Source of the DNA: Solirubrobacteraceae bacterium | Lineage (GTDB): Bacteria > Actinomycetota > Thermoleophilia > Solirubrobacterales > Solirubrobacteraceae | Direction: 5' to 3' | Assembly (NCBI GenBank): GCA_025455895.1 | Contig: JALOLQ010000346.1 | Coordinates: 1 to 5,217, forward strand | DNA: 5,217 nucleotides | Shown here: positions 1-5,080 of the stretch, in pieces | Layout: every line of letters starts with the position of its first letter | Numbering within the stretch: position 1 is the stretch's first letter | The notes under the pieces: model-generated | Told to the model about the DNA's origin: nothing | What the model saw: only the letters and a program-made list of their open reading frames with translations | Databases searched by the model: none | Translations under genes and position numbers: made by a program

Positions 1-726
1 ATGCGCACCAGCGCCGTGCAGGACGGCGACTCCTGGATCCTCAACGGCACGAAGAACTGGATCACGAACGTCGGGATCGCGAACTTCTTCGTCGTCTTCG
101 CCTCGACCGACCGCGAGAACCGCCGCACCTCGGCGTTCGTCGTCGACGCCGACAGCCCCGGCGTCTCGATCGGCAAGCTCGAGAAGAAGATGGGCATCAA
201 GGGCTCCCCGACCGGCTCGCCCGTCTTCGAGGACGTCCGCGTCCCGGCCGAGAACGTCATCGGCGAGCCCGGCCAGGGACTGCCGATCGCGCTCAGCGTG
301 CTCGCCCGCACCCGCCTCGGCGCGGCCGCGCAGGCCGTCGGCATCGCGCAGGGCGCGACCGACTACGCCAACGGGTACGCGAAGGAGCGGATCACCTTCG
401 GCAAGCCGATCCACGAGCACCAGGCGATCGCCTTCAAGCTCGCGGAGATGGAGGCGCGCACCGCCGCCGCGCGCGAGCTGACCTACCGCGCCAGCGCCGC
501 CGCCGACCGCAACGAGCCCGAGCTGGCGAAGCTCACCTCGATGGCGAAGCTCATCGCCTCCGACACGGCGATGTGGGTCACCACCGAGGCCGTCCAGGTG
601 CTCGGCGGCTACGGCTACGTCAGCGAGTACCCCGTCGAGCGGATGATGCGCGACGCGAAGATCACCCAGATCTACGAGGGCACGAACGAGATCCAGCGGC
701 TCGTGATCTCGCGCGCCATGCGATAG
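1..726 (+). CDS. Acyl-CoA dehydrogenase, C-terminal part (5' end outside window)
   Basis: FAD-dependent acyl-CoA dehydrogenase that introduces the alpha,beta double bond in acyl-CoA, the first step of beta-oxidation, passing electrons to electron-transfer flavoprotein in the cytoplasm. The 241 visible residues cover the middle beta domain and the C-terminal helical domain. Visible motifs are the flavin-contacting W20-I21-T22, the FAD-binding stretch E129-R130 followed by F133-G134, the LGGYGY segment at 201-206, and the signature around IYEGTNEIQR, with E226 as the expected catalytic base as in short- and medium-chain family members. Family proteins are about 380 residues, so about 140 N-terminal residues are missing. 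The ATG at position 1 is most likely an internal Met and not the start. Substrate chain length cannot be read from the sequence. The metallopeptidase gene follows after 17 bases, suggesting co-transcription. Confidence 0.95.
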   Translation: MRTSAVQDGDSWILNGTKNWITNVGIANFFVVFASTDRENRRTSAFVVDADSPGVSIGKLEKKMGIKGSPTGSPVFEDVRVPAENVIGEPGQGLPIALSVLARTRLGAAAQAVGIAQGATDYANGYAKERITFGKPIHEHQAIAFKLAEMEARTAAARELTYRASAAADRNEPELAKLTSMAKLIASDTAMWVTTEAVQVLGGYGYVSEYPVERMMRDAKITQIYEGTNEIQRLVISRAMR

Positions 727-743
727 TCGCTCGCGGAGCGACC

Positions 744-1370
744 ATGCCCCCCGCCCGCCGCATCGCCTTCGCCGCCTGCACGGCGCTCTGCGCCGGGCTC
801 ACCGCGGCCGCGCTGCTGGGCGGGTTCAGCGTCAACCCCGTCGTCCGCGCGATCGAGACCGCCGGGGTCATCGGCTTCGTCGTGATCGCGATCTTCGGCA
901 CCGCGATCGCGCTCGGCCTGCGCCTCGCCGACTGGCGCGAGCCCGCGTCCGAGGAGGACTTCGAGCAGGTCGTCCTGCGCAGCGAGCGGCTCGCCGCCAG
1001 CGGCACCGCCGCCGACCCCGGCGAGCTCGAGTTCCTCGACCTCGACCCGTGGGACGACGAGGACTTCGAGGAGCTCGTGCGCGAGGCGATGGACGACCTG
1101 CCCGACCTGCTGCGCGTCGCGCTCGAGCGCAACGTCGCCGTCGTCATCTCCGACCACGGCCGCCGCCACCACGCCTACGGCCTCTACATGGGCGACGGCG
1201 CCAGCCGCGACGACTACCCCGACCGGATCATCATCTTCCGCGACACGCTGCGCCGCGACTTCGGCCACGACGCCGACCTGCTGCGCGAGCAGGTGACGAT
1301 CACCGTGCGCCACGAGCTGGCCCACCACATCGGGTTCGACGAGCTCGGCGTGAGGGATCTCGGACTCTGA
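744..1370 (+). CDS. Membrane-tethered zincin-like metallopeptidase (Zincin_1 / DUF1025 type)
   Basis: Predicted 208-residue protein. Residues 7-28 and about 40-61 are two hydrophobic segments that look like a transmembrane hairpin. An acidic linker follows (about 66-118), then a domain ending in the zinc-protease motif HELAH at 190-194 with D199 and E200 just downstream. The pattern of an acidic helix, an AVVISD strand (132-137), a YGLYMG turn (145-150), PDRIIIF (159-165), HExxH and a C-terminus a few residues later matches the small Zincin_1 metallopeptidase family, usually only about 120-140 residues and soluble. Positive residues at both the N-terminus and after the second segment (R60, R65) suggest a cytoplasmic catalytic domain (inference). 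The start is chosen for its GGAG at 735-738 with a 5-base spacer; longer in-frame versions would overlap the dehydrogenase gene. Physiological substrate is unknown, and proteolytic activity of this family is poorly documented. Confidence 0.85.
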   Translation: MPPARRIAFAACTALCAGLTAAALLGGFSVNPVVRAIETAGVIGFVVIAIFGTAIALGLRLADWREPASEEDFEQVVLRSERLAASGTAADPGELEFLDLDPWDDEDFEELVREAMDDLPDLLRVALERNVAVVISDHGRRHHAYGLYMGDGASRDDYPDRIIIFRDTLRRDFGHDADLLREQVTITVRHELAHHIGFDELGVRDLGL

Positions 1371-1420
1371 GCGTCGCGGGGGGCGAACCCGCCGGCCCAC
1401 GGCCTCGGGCGGTATGGCCC

Positions 1421-1449
1421 TTGACGCTCGCCCCGACACGGCGGAGCAT
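1421..1449 (+). promoter_or_regulatory. Candidate promoter of the toxin-antitoxin operon
   Basis: TTGACG at 1421-1426 is a good -35 match. After a 17-base spacer comes GAGCAT at 1444-1449, a weak -10 that keeps A at position 2 and AT at the end. It lies in the 88-base gap after the metallopeptidase stop and points into the antitoxin. If real, transcription would begin within a few bases of the antitoxin ATG at 1459, so the mRNA would be leaderless or nearly so. This is inference from spacing. Confidence 0.4.
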
Positions 1450-1462
1450 GCGATCCGCATGC
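1446..1462. promoter_or_regulatory. Inverted repeat, probable antitoxin operator
   Basis: Arms GCATGCG (1446-1452) and CGCATGC (1456-1462) are perfect reverse complements separated by 3 bases. The site covers the candidate -10 box and the antitoxin start codon. Ribbon-helix-helix antitoxins of the FitA/VapB group typically bind inverted repeats in their own promoter, so autoregulation by the antitoxin, alone or with its toxin, is the likely role. Binding is inferred; the repeat is seen directly. Confidence 0.5.
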
Positions 1463-1692
1463 CGCACATCCAGATCAAGGACGTCCCGCCGGAGCTCCAC
1501 GAGCGGCTCCGCGAGCAGGCCGCGGCGGAGCGGGTCTCGCTCAGCGCGTTCCTGCTCCGCGAGCTCGAGCAGATCGCCGGCCTGCCGACGGTCGACGAGT
1601 GGCTCGCCCAGGTGCGCGCCGACCCCGGTCGGCCGCGCTCGCCGGTCTCGGGTGCTGAGCTCGTCCGCGGCGTGAGGGACGAGGAATGGTGA
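1459..1692 (+). CDS. FitA/VapB-like ribbon-helix-helix antitoxin
   Basis: Predicted 77-residue antitoxin that would neutralise the PIN toxin encoded next to it and repress the operon. The N-terminal 40 or so residues fit a ribbon-helix-helix fold: beta strand HIQIKDVP (3-10), helix A from P10 to about A23, then the turn and second helix SLSAFLLRELEQIA (27-40). The C-terminal part (about 42-77) is the usual toxin-wrapping tail and contains SGAELVR (63-69), as in FitA-type proteins. An in-frame ATG at 1414 would add 15 residues without family resemblance and lies upstream of the candidate promoter, so the ATG at 1459 is preferred. The only Shine-Dalgarno-like GGAG (1443-1446) is 12 bases away, which fits weak or leaderless initiation. 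The stop overlaps the toxin start by 7 bases, giving translational coupling. Confidence 0.85.
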   Translation: MPHIQIKDVPPELHERLREQAAAERVSLSAFLLRELEQIAGLPTVDEWLAQVRADPGRPRSPVSGAELVRGVRDEEW

Positions 1693-2135
1693 TCGTCGAC
1701 GCGAGCGCGGTCGTCGAGCTGCTCGTCGGCGGGACGCGCGAGCGCGAGGTCCTCGCAGCGCTGCAGGGTGCCGGGCGCCTCGCCGTGCCGGGTCACCACG
1801 TCGCCGAGGTGCTCGCGGGGCTCCGCCGCGCCGAGCGCCGGCAGGCGATCGACGCGCTGCAGGCCCGGCGTGCCGTCGAGCATCTGCTCCGGGCCCGGCT
1901 GCGGTCCTTCGGCCTCCGCGGGCTGGCCGCCGAGGCGTGGGAGCTCCGCGATCGTCTCACGGTCCAGGATGCCGCGTACGTGGTGCTCGCCCGGCACCTG
2001 GGCGCCCCGCTCGTGACGCTCGACGGTGGGCAGGCGGACGTCGCCTCGGGTCTGGGTGTCCCGGTCCGCCCGGCGGGCCCGCCTACTTCGGCGCCATCCG
2101 GATCGCGCCGTCGAGGCGGATCGTCTCGCCGTTGA
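1686..2135 (+). CDS. PIN-domain ribonuclease toxin (VapC/FitB-like)
   Basis: Predicted 149-residue metal-dependent ribonuclease toxin. All four PIN acidic positions are visible: D5 in the N-terminal IVDASAVVELL, E41 in VAEVLAGL, D95 in TVQDAAYVVLA and D113 in LVTLDGG. They would coordinate Mg or Mn at the active site; VapC toxins usually cut tRNA or rRNA, but the target here cannot be read. The ATG at 1686 is supported by GAGGG at 1674-1678 with a 7-base spacer; GTG at 1689 is an alternative start one codon later. The recognisable fold ends near residue 128 (VPVRP). The rest is a Ser/Arg/Gly-rich tail encoded antisense to the last 17 codons and stop of the convergent dehydrogenase gene, so the tail is probably a by-product of the overlap and need not be functional. 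Confidence 0.88.
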   Translation: MVIVDASAVVELLVGGTREREVLAALQGAGRLAVPGHHVAEVLAGLRRAERRQAIDALQARRAVEHLLRARLRSFGLRGLAAEAWELRDRLTVQDAAYVVLARHLGAPLVTLDGGQADVASGLGVPVRPAGPPTSAPSGSRRRGGSSRR

Positions 2136-2865
2136 GCATCGGGTTCTCGACGATCGCGGCGGCGAGCTGGGCGTACTCGGCCGGCTGCCCGAGCCGCGAC
2201 GGGAACGGGACCTGGGCGCCGAGCGAGGCCTTCGCGTCCTCGGGCAGCGCCGCGAGCAGCGGCGTGTCGAACAGGCCCGGGGCGATCGTGCAGACGCGGA
2301 TGCCCTTGTCGGCGAGGTCGCGCGCCGCGGTGATCGTCATCCCGACGACGCCGCCCTTGGAGGCCGAGTAGGCGATCTGGCCGATCTGGCCCTCGAACGC
2401 GGCGACCGACGCGGTGTTGACGAGCACGCCGCGCTCGCCGCCGGCGTCCGGCTCGTTCTCGCTGAGCATCTTGAACGCCGCCAGGCGCATGAGGTTGAAG
2501 GTGCCGACGAGGTTGATGTCGATGATCACCTTGAACGCCTCGAGCGGGTGCGGGCCCTTGCTCGAGGCGACCTTGATCGGGATGCCCGTCCCGATCGGGA
2601 TGCCCGTCCCCGCGCACGCGATCGCGATCCGCAGGCCGCCCTCGGCCTTCGCGGCCTCGTCGACCGCCGCCTGGACCTGATCCTCGTCGCGCACGTCCGT
2701 CTGGACGAACGCGATCCCCAGCTCGGCGGCGAGCGGCTCGCCCTTCTCGGGGTTGACGTCGGCGATCACGACCTTCGCGCCCTGCTCGTGCAGCCGGCGC
2801 ACCGTGGCCTCGCCGAGGCCGGAGGCGCCGCCCGAGACGATGGCGCCCGCTCCGTCGATCTTCAT
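2083..2865 (-). CDS. Short-chain dehydrogenase, HSD10-like (3-hydroxyacyl-CoA dehydrogenase type II)
   Basis: Predicted 260-residue NAD-dependent short-chain dehydrogenase, most like 3-hydroxyacyl-CoA dehydrogenase type 2 (17beta-HSD10), which oxidises 3-hydroxyacyl-CoA to 3-ketoacyl-CoA in fatty acid or isoleucine degradation. Visible features: Rossmann glycine motif GGASGLG (12-18), D36 after the second strand favouring NAD over NADP, D57-V58, N118, and the catalytic set S153, Y166, K170 (YSASK). APGLFDTPLL at 195-204 and FPSRLGQPAEYA at 221-232 match the HSD10 group. The usual NxAG motif is changed to A83-C84-A85-G86. Residues 86-97 are two copies of GTGIPI from an exact 18-bp tandem duplication, making the active-site-side loop six residues longer than I expect for the family. 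AGGAG (plus-strand CTCCT, 2875-2879) lies 9 bases before the start. The gene is convergent with the toxin and divergent from the creatininase gene. Confidence 0.92.
   Translation of the reverse strand: MKIDGAGAIVSGGASGLGEATVRRLHEQGAKVVIADVNPEKGEPLAAELGIAFVQTDVRDEDQVQAAVDEAAKAEGGLRIAIACAGTGIPIGTGIPIKVASSKGPHPLEAFKVIIDINLVGTFNLMRLAAFKMLSENEPDAGGERGVLVNTASVAAFEGQIGQIAYSASKGGVVGMTITAARDLADKGIRVCTIAPGLFDTPLLAALPEDAKASLGAQVPFPSRLGQPAEYAQLAAAIVENPMLNGETIRLDGAIRMAPK
2575..2610. repeat. Perfect 18-bp tandem duplication inside the SDR gene
   Basis: Two exact adjacent copies of GATCGGGATGCCCGTCCC, at 2575-2592 and 2593-2610. The bases flanking them do not extend the identity, so it is exactly two units. 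The reading frame is kept and the SDR protein gains a second GTGIPI (residues 86-91 and 92-97). Removing one copy restores the spacing I expect in HSD10-like enzymes between CAG and the GPHPLE segment. Confidence 0.95.
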
Positions 2866-2900
2866 CTCGCTGTGCTCCTGGGTGGGGGACGGGGCGGCGG

Positions 2901-2906
2901 ATCCTA
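2901..2906 (-). promoter_or_regulatory. Candidate -10 box for the SDR gene
   Basis: Read on the minus strand this is TAGGAT, a 4/6 match to TATAAT with the key T-A and final T. Transcription from it would give a leader of about 30 bases carrying the AGGAG ribosome site. I see no convincing -35 at 16-18 bases upstream, so the call is tentative. Confidence 0.25.
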
Positions 2907-2916
2907 TGCCGGGGTG

Positions 2917-2922
2917 TAGGGT
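2917..2922 (+). promoter_or_regulatory. Candidate -10 box ahead of leader copy A
   Basis: TAGGGT fits the TAnnnT pattern and begins 13 bases before the 99-base repeat. The same spacing is seen at the second copy (TAGACT at 3794), so both would start transcription at about the first base of the repeat. No clear -35 is visible. It lies back to back with the candidate minus-strand box of the SDR gene. Confidence 0.3.
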
Positions 2923-2929
2923 TCGCGGC

Positions 2930-3028
2930 GCCCGGCCGGTTCCAGCGCCGGGCACAAAGGCCCCGTGGAGTGCGACCGCCGGGGGAAACGCCCGTGGAGT
3001 GCGACCGCCGGGCTCACAATCGAGAGGA
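2930..3028 (+). repeat. 99-base leader repeat, copy A (upstream of creatininase gene)
   Basis: This element matches 3807-3905 at 95 of 99 positions; differences are at 2985, 2986, 3014 and 3024. It ends inside the Shine-Dalgarno region (GAGG at 3024-3027) of the creatininase gene. Internally it has three potential RNA hairpins. The first pairs GCCCGGC (2930-2936) with GCCGGGC (2947-2953) around a 10-base loop. The second and third are built on a 22-base direct repeat (2962-2983 and 2991-3012, period 29). Each folds into an 8-bp stem with one bulged C and the loop AGTGCGA. The closing pair is C-G in the second hairpin (2961/2984) and G-C in the third (2990/3013). The likely role is a 5' leader RNA or a dispersed regulatory element. 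A DNA operator array is also possible. I do not recognise a named RNA family. Confidence 0.85.
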
Positions 3029-3034
3029 AGATCC

Positions 3035-3796
3035 ATGCCGCGCACCCATTCGGGAGCACTGGAACTGGACCGCATGACCTGGCCGGAGATCCGCGCCGGG
3101 ATCGACGCCGGCCGCGACACCGTCGTCGTCGCCTTCGGCGCCACCGAGCAGCACGGCCCGCACCTGCCGCTCGGCACCGACGCGATGATCGGCGACCACC
3201 TCGCCCGCCTCGTCGCCGACCGCCTCGGCGCGTTCCTGGCGCCGACCGTCCGCGTCGGCTGCTCACGCCACCACCTCGCCTTCGCGGGGACGCTGTCGCT
3301 CGAGGACGCGACCTTCCACGCGATCGTCGCCGACCACGTGCGCTCGCTCGCCCGCAGCGGCTTCCGGCGGATCGTGCTGCTGCCGACGCACGGCGGCAAC
3401 TTCGCCCCGCTCGCCGCGGCGCTCGAGCAGCTCGGGCCGGTCGAGGGGGCGCGGATCGACGCGCTCACCGACGTGACCGCGCTGCTCGAGATCGCGCTGA
3501 TCGGCGAGCGCGAGTTCGGGATCGCGCTCGGCGACGGCGGGCTGCACGCCGGCGAGTGGGAGACCTCGCTGATCCTGGCGATCGCGCCGGATCTCGTGCG
3601 CACCGGTGCGGCGGAGCCCGGCTACACCGGCGATCCCGCCGCCGCGCTCGGGGCGCTGTTCGCGGGCAGCATCGAGGACGTCGCCGCGAACGGCGTGATC
3701 GGCGACCCGCGGGAGTCCTCCACCGCGCACGGCGAGCGCTACTGGGCGGCCGCGGTCGACCTCGTCCTCGAGCGCATCGGCGGGACCGAGGCGTAG
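3035..3796 (+). CDS. Creatininase-family metal-dependent amidohydrolase
   Basis: Predicted 253-residue cytoplasmic protein of the creatininase family (PF02633 type), whose members hydrolyse cyclic or linear amide bonds with a binuclear metal site; MftE of mycofactocin maturation belongs to the same family. The expected metal-site motifs are present: E38-Q39-H40 in ATEQHGPHLPLGTD with D49, THGGN at 118-122 with H119, and HAGEWETS at 171-178 with E174. Length is normal. No mycofactocin partners are visible, and HAGEWETS is the general family form, so a specific substrate cannot be assigned. The start at 3035 is supported by GAGG at 3024-3027 with a 7-base spacer. The 99-base leader repeat lies immediately upstream and a second copy immediately downstream, so the gene sits inside a pair of direct repeats. 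Its neighbours are acyl-CoA metabolism genes; a functional link is unproven. Confidence 0.9.
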   Translation: MPRTHSGALELDRMTWPEIRAGIDAGRDTVVVAFGATEQHGPHLPLGTDAMIGDHLARLVADRLGAFLAPTVRVGCSRHHLAFAGTLSLEDATFHAIVADHVRSLARSGFRRIVLLPTHGGNFAPLAAALEQLGPVEGARIDALTDVTALLEIALIGEREFGIALGDGGLHAGEWETSLILAIAPDLVRTGAAEPGYTGDPAAALGALFAGSIEDVAANGVIGDPRESSTAHGERYWAAAVDLVLERIGGTEA

Positions 3797-3799
3797 ACT
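3794..3799 (+). promoter_or_regulatory. Candidate -10 box ahead of leader copy B
   Basis: TAGACT fits TAnnnT and begins exactly 13 bases before repeat copy B, as TAGGGT does at copy A. Its first three bases are the creatininase stop codon, so chance is a serious alternative. No -35 is evident. Confidence 0.25.
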
Positions 3800-3806
3800 G
3801 AAAGGT

Positions 3807-3905
3807 GCCCGGCCGGTTCCAGCGCCGGGCACAAAGGCCCCGTGGAGTGCGACCGCCGGGGAGAACGCCCGTGGAGTGCGACCGCCGGGCCCACAATCGA
3901 AAGGA
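3807..3905 (+). repeat. 99-base leader repeat, copy B (upstream of thiolase gene)
   Basis: Second copy of the element at 2930-3028, offset by exactly 877 bases with no gaps. The first hairpin here gains one more pair (TGCCCGGC from 3806 with GCCGGGCA). The internal direct repeats are at 3839-3860 and 3868-3889, again with loop AGTGCGA and swapped closing pairs (3838/3861 C-G, 3867/3890 G-C). It ends within the AAAGGA Shine-Dalgarno (3900-3905) of the thiolase gene. It fills almost all of the 117-base gap between the creatininase and thiolase genes. Confidence 0.85.
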
Positions 3906-3918
3906 CATGACTCATGTC
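3904..3918. promoter_or_regulatory. 15-bp palindrome across the thiolase start codon
   Basis: GACATGA (3904-3910) and TCATGTC (3912-3918) are perfect reverse complements around a single central C. The site starts at the end of the Shine-Dalgarno and includes the start ATG (3914-3916). It could be a repressor operator, or in RNA a 5-bp hairpin (GACAU/AUGUC with loop GACUC) hiding the start codon. The creatininase gene, which shares the upstream leader, lacks it. Function is inferred. Confidence 0.45.
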
Positions 3919-5080
3919 ACAGGCCGTCATCGTCGACGCCGTCCGCACGCCGGTCGGGCGCGCCTTCAAGGGCTCGCTCGCCTCGCTGCGCCCCGATGAG
4001 ACGCTCGCGTTCATCATCGACGCCCTGCTCGAGCGCAACCCGGGGGTCGACCCCGCGAGCGTCGAGGAGGTCATCGCCGGCTGCGGGCTCCCGCAGGGGC
4101 TCCAGGCCAACAACATCGCCCGGATCGCCGTCCTGCTGAGCGACAAGCTCGGGCAGGAGACGAACGGGATCACCGTCTCGCGCTACTGCGCGTCCGGCCT
4201 CGACGCGATCCGCGCCGCGGCCAACAACATCGTCGCCGGACAGGGCGACGTGTACATCGCCGGCGGCGTCGAGTTCGTCTCGCGCTACAACGCCGCGCAG
4301 GAGGCCGCCCACCCCGAGGACCAGAACGAGAACCTCCAGGGCAAGGAGCCCGGGCAGCCCGACGCGTACATCGCCATGGGCCTCACCGCGGAGAACGTCG
4401 CCGAGAAGTGGGGCGTCACCCGCGAGGATCAGGACGCCTACGCCCAGCGCTCGCAGGAGCGCGCCGTCGCGGCCCAGAACGACGGGTTCTTCGCCCGCGA
4501 GATCGTGCCCGTCACGCTCGCGGACGGCACCGTCGTCGACAAGGACGACGGCCCGCGCGCGGACTCGACGGTCGAGAAGCTCGGCTCGCTGAAGCCGGCC
4601 TTCCGTGAGGACGGCACGGTCACCGCCGGCAACGCGTGCCCGCTGAACGACGGGGCCGCCGCCGCGCTCATCATGAGCGAGGAGAAGGCCGCCGAGCTCG
4701 GGCTGAAGCCGCGCGCGCGGATCATCACCGCGGCGACGTGGGGCAACGAGCCCGAGTACATGGGCGTCGCGCCGATCGGGGCGATCAGGAAGGCGCTCGA
4801 CCGCGCCGGGCTGACGATCGACGACATCGACGTCGTCGAGCTCAACGAGGCGTTCGCCGCGCAGGTGCTCCCGATCGCCCAGGAGTGCGGGATCGACCTG
4901 GAGAAGCTCAACCCGCACGGCGGCGCGATCGCCCTCGGCCACCCGTTCGGGATGACCGGCGTGCGGATCATGACCACGCTCCTCAACGACCTGGAGACCA
5001 TGGGCGGCCGCTACGGCATCGAGACGATGTGCGTCGCGCAGGGCCAGGGCGAGGCGATGATCATCGAGCGGGTGCAGTAG
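3914..5080 (+). CDS. Thiolase (acetyl-CoA acetyltransferase / 3-ketoacyl-CoA thiolase)
   Basis: Predicted 388-residue cytoplasmic thiolase, full length for the family (about 390). It would cleave 3-ketoacyl-CoA to acetyl-CoA plus a shortened acyl-CoA, or run the reverse condensation of two acetyl-CoA. The nucleophile is C92 in SRYCASGLDAI. The catalytic N311-E312-A313-F314 is present, as are H343 in GGAIALGHPFG and the C-terminal acid/base C373. GNACPLNDGAAA (239-250) is the usual thiolase segment. Odd points: the C-terminal loop reads CVAQGQG (373-379), where most thiolases have C-x-GGG-x-G, and MGVAPIGA (283-290) replaces the common MGxGPVxA. The start ATG at 3914 has AAAGGA 8 bases upstream; the ATG at 3907 is out of frame. 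With the HSD10-like dehydrogenase and acyl-CoA dehydrogenase nearby, a degradative beta-oxidation role is favoured over biosynthesis. Substrate length is unknown. Confidence 0.94.
   Translation: MSQAVIVDAVRTPVGRAFKGSLASLRPDETLAFIIDALLERNPGVDPASVEEVIAGCGLPQGLQANNIARIAVLLSDKLGQETNGITVSRYCASGLDAIRAAANNIVAGQGDVYIAGGVEFVSRYNAAQEAAHPEDQNENLQGKEPGQPDAYIAMGLTAENVAEKWGVTREDQDAYAQRSQERAVAAQNDGFFAREIVPVTLADGTVVDKDDGPRADSTVEKLGSLKPAFREDGTVTAGNACPLNDGAAAALIMSEEKAAELGLKPRARIITAATWGNEPEYMGVAPIGAIRKALDRAGLTIDDIDVVELNEAFAAQVLPIAQECGIDLEKLNPHGGAIALGHPFGMTGVRIMTTLLNDLETMGGRYGIETMCVAQGQGEAMIIERVQ

Noticed and set aside
1389..1412. Hairpin after the metallopeptidase stop (CCGCC/GGCGG with an inner GGCC/GGCC)
   Set aside because: The stems are short and interrupted, within background for such GC content; not convincing as a terminator.
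1347..1679. Eleven-base match GGCGTGAGGGA at 1347-1357 and 1669-1679
   Set aside because: Both copies lie inside coding sequence near gene ends in a GC-rich context; it is too short to suggest a site or recombination scar.
672..1997. Long minus-strand open frame opposite the metallopeptidase and toxin-antitoxin genes
   Set aside because: It is antisense to three genes with clear family motifs, has biased low-complexity composition, and is a by-product of GC-rich codons.
2930..3012. CRISPR-like reading of the 22-base repeats
   Set aside because: Only two units per locus with a 7-base spacing that is nearly the same in both copies; there are no variable spacers and no cas genes.
2753..3034. 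5' extension of the creatininase reading frame
   Set aside because: It would run through the SDR 5' end and the whole leader repeat; the family N-terminus and a good ribosome site support 3035.
2866..3603. 5' extension of the SDR reading frame to 3603 on the minus strand
   Set aside because: The extra 246 residues are antisense to the creatininase gene. The SDR fold begins at the Met at 2865, which has an AGGAG site.
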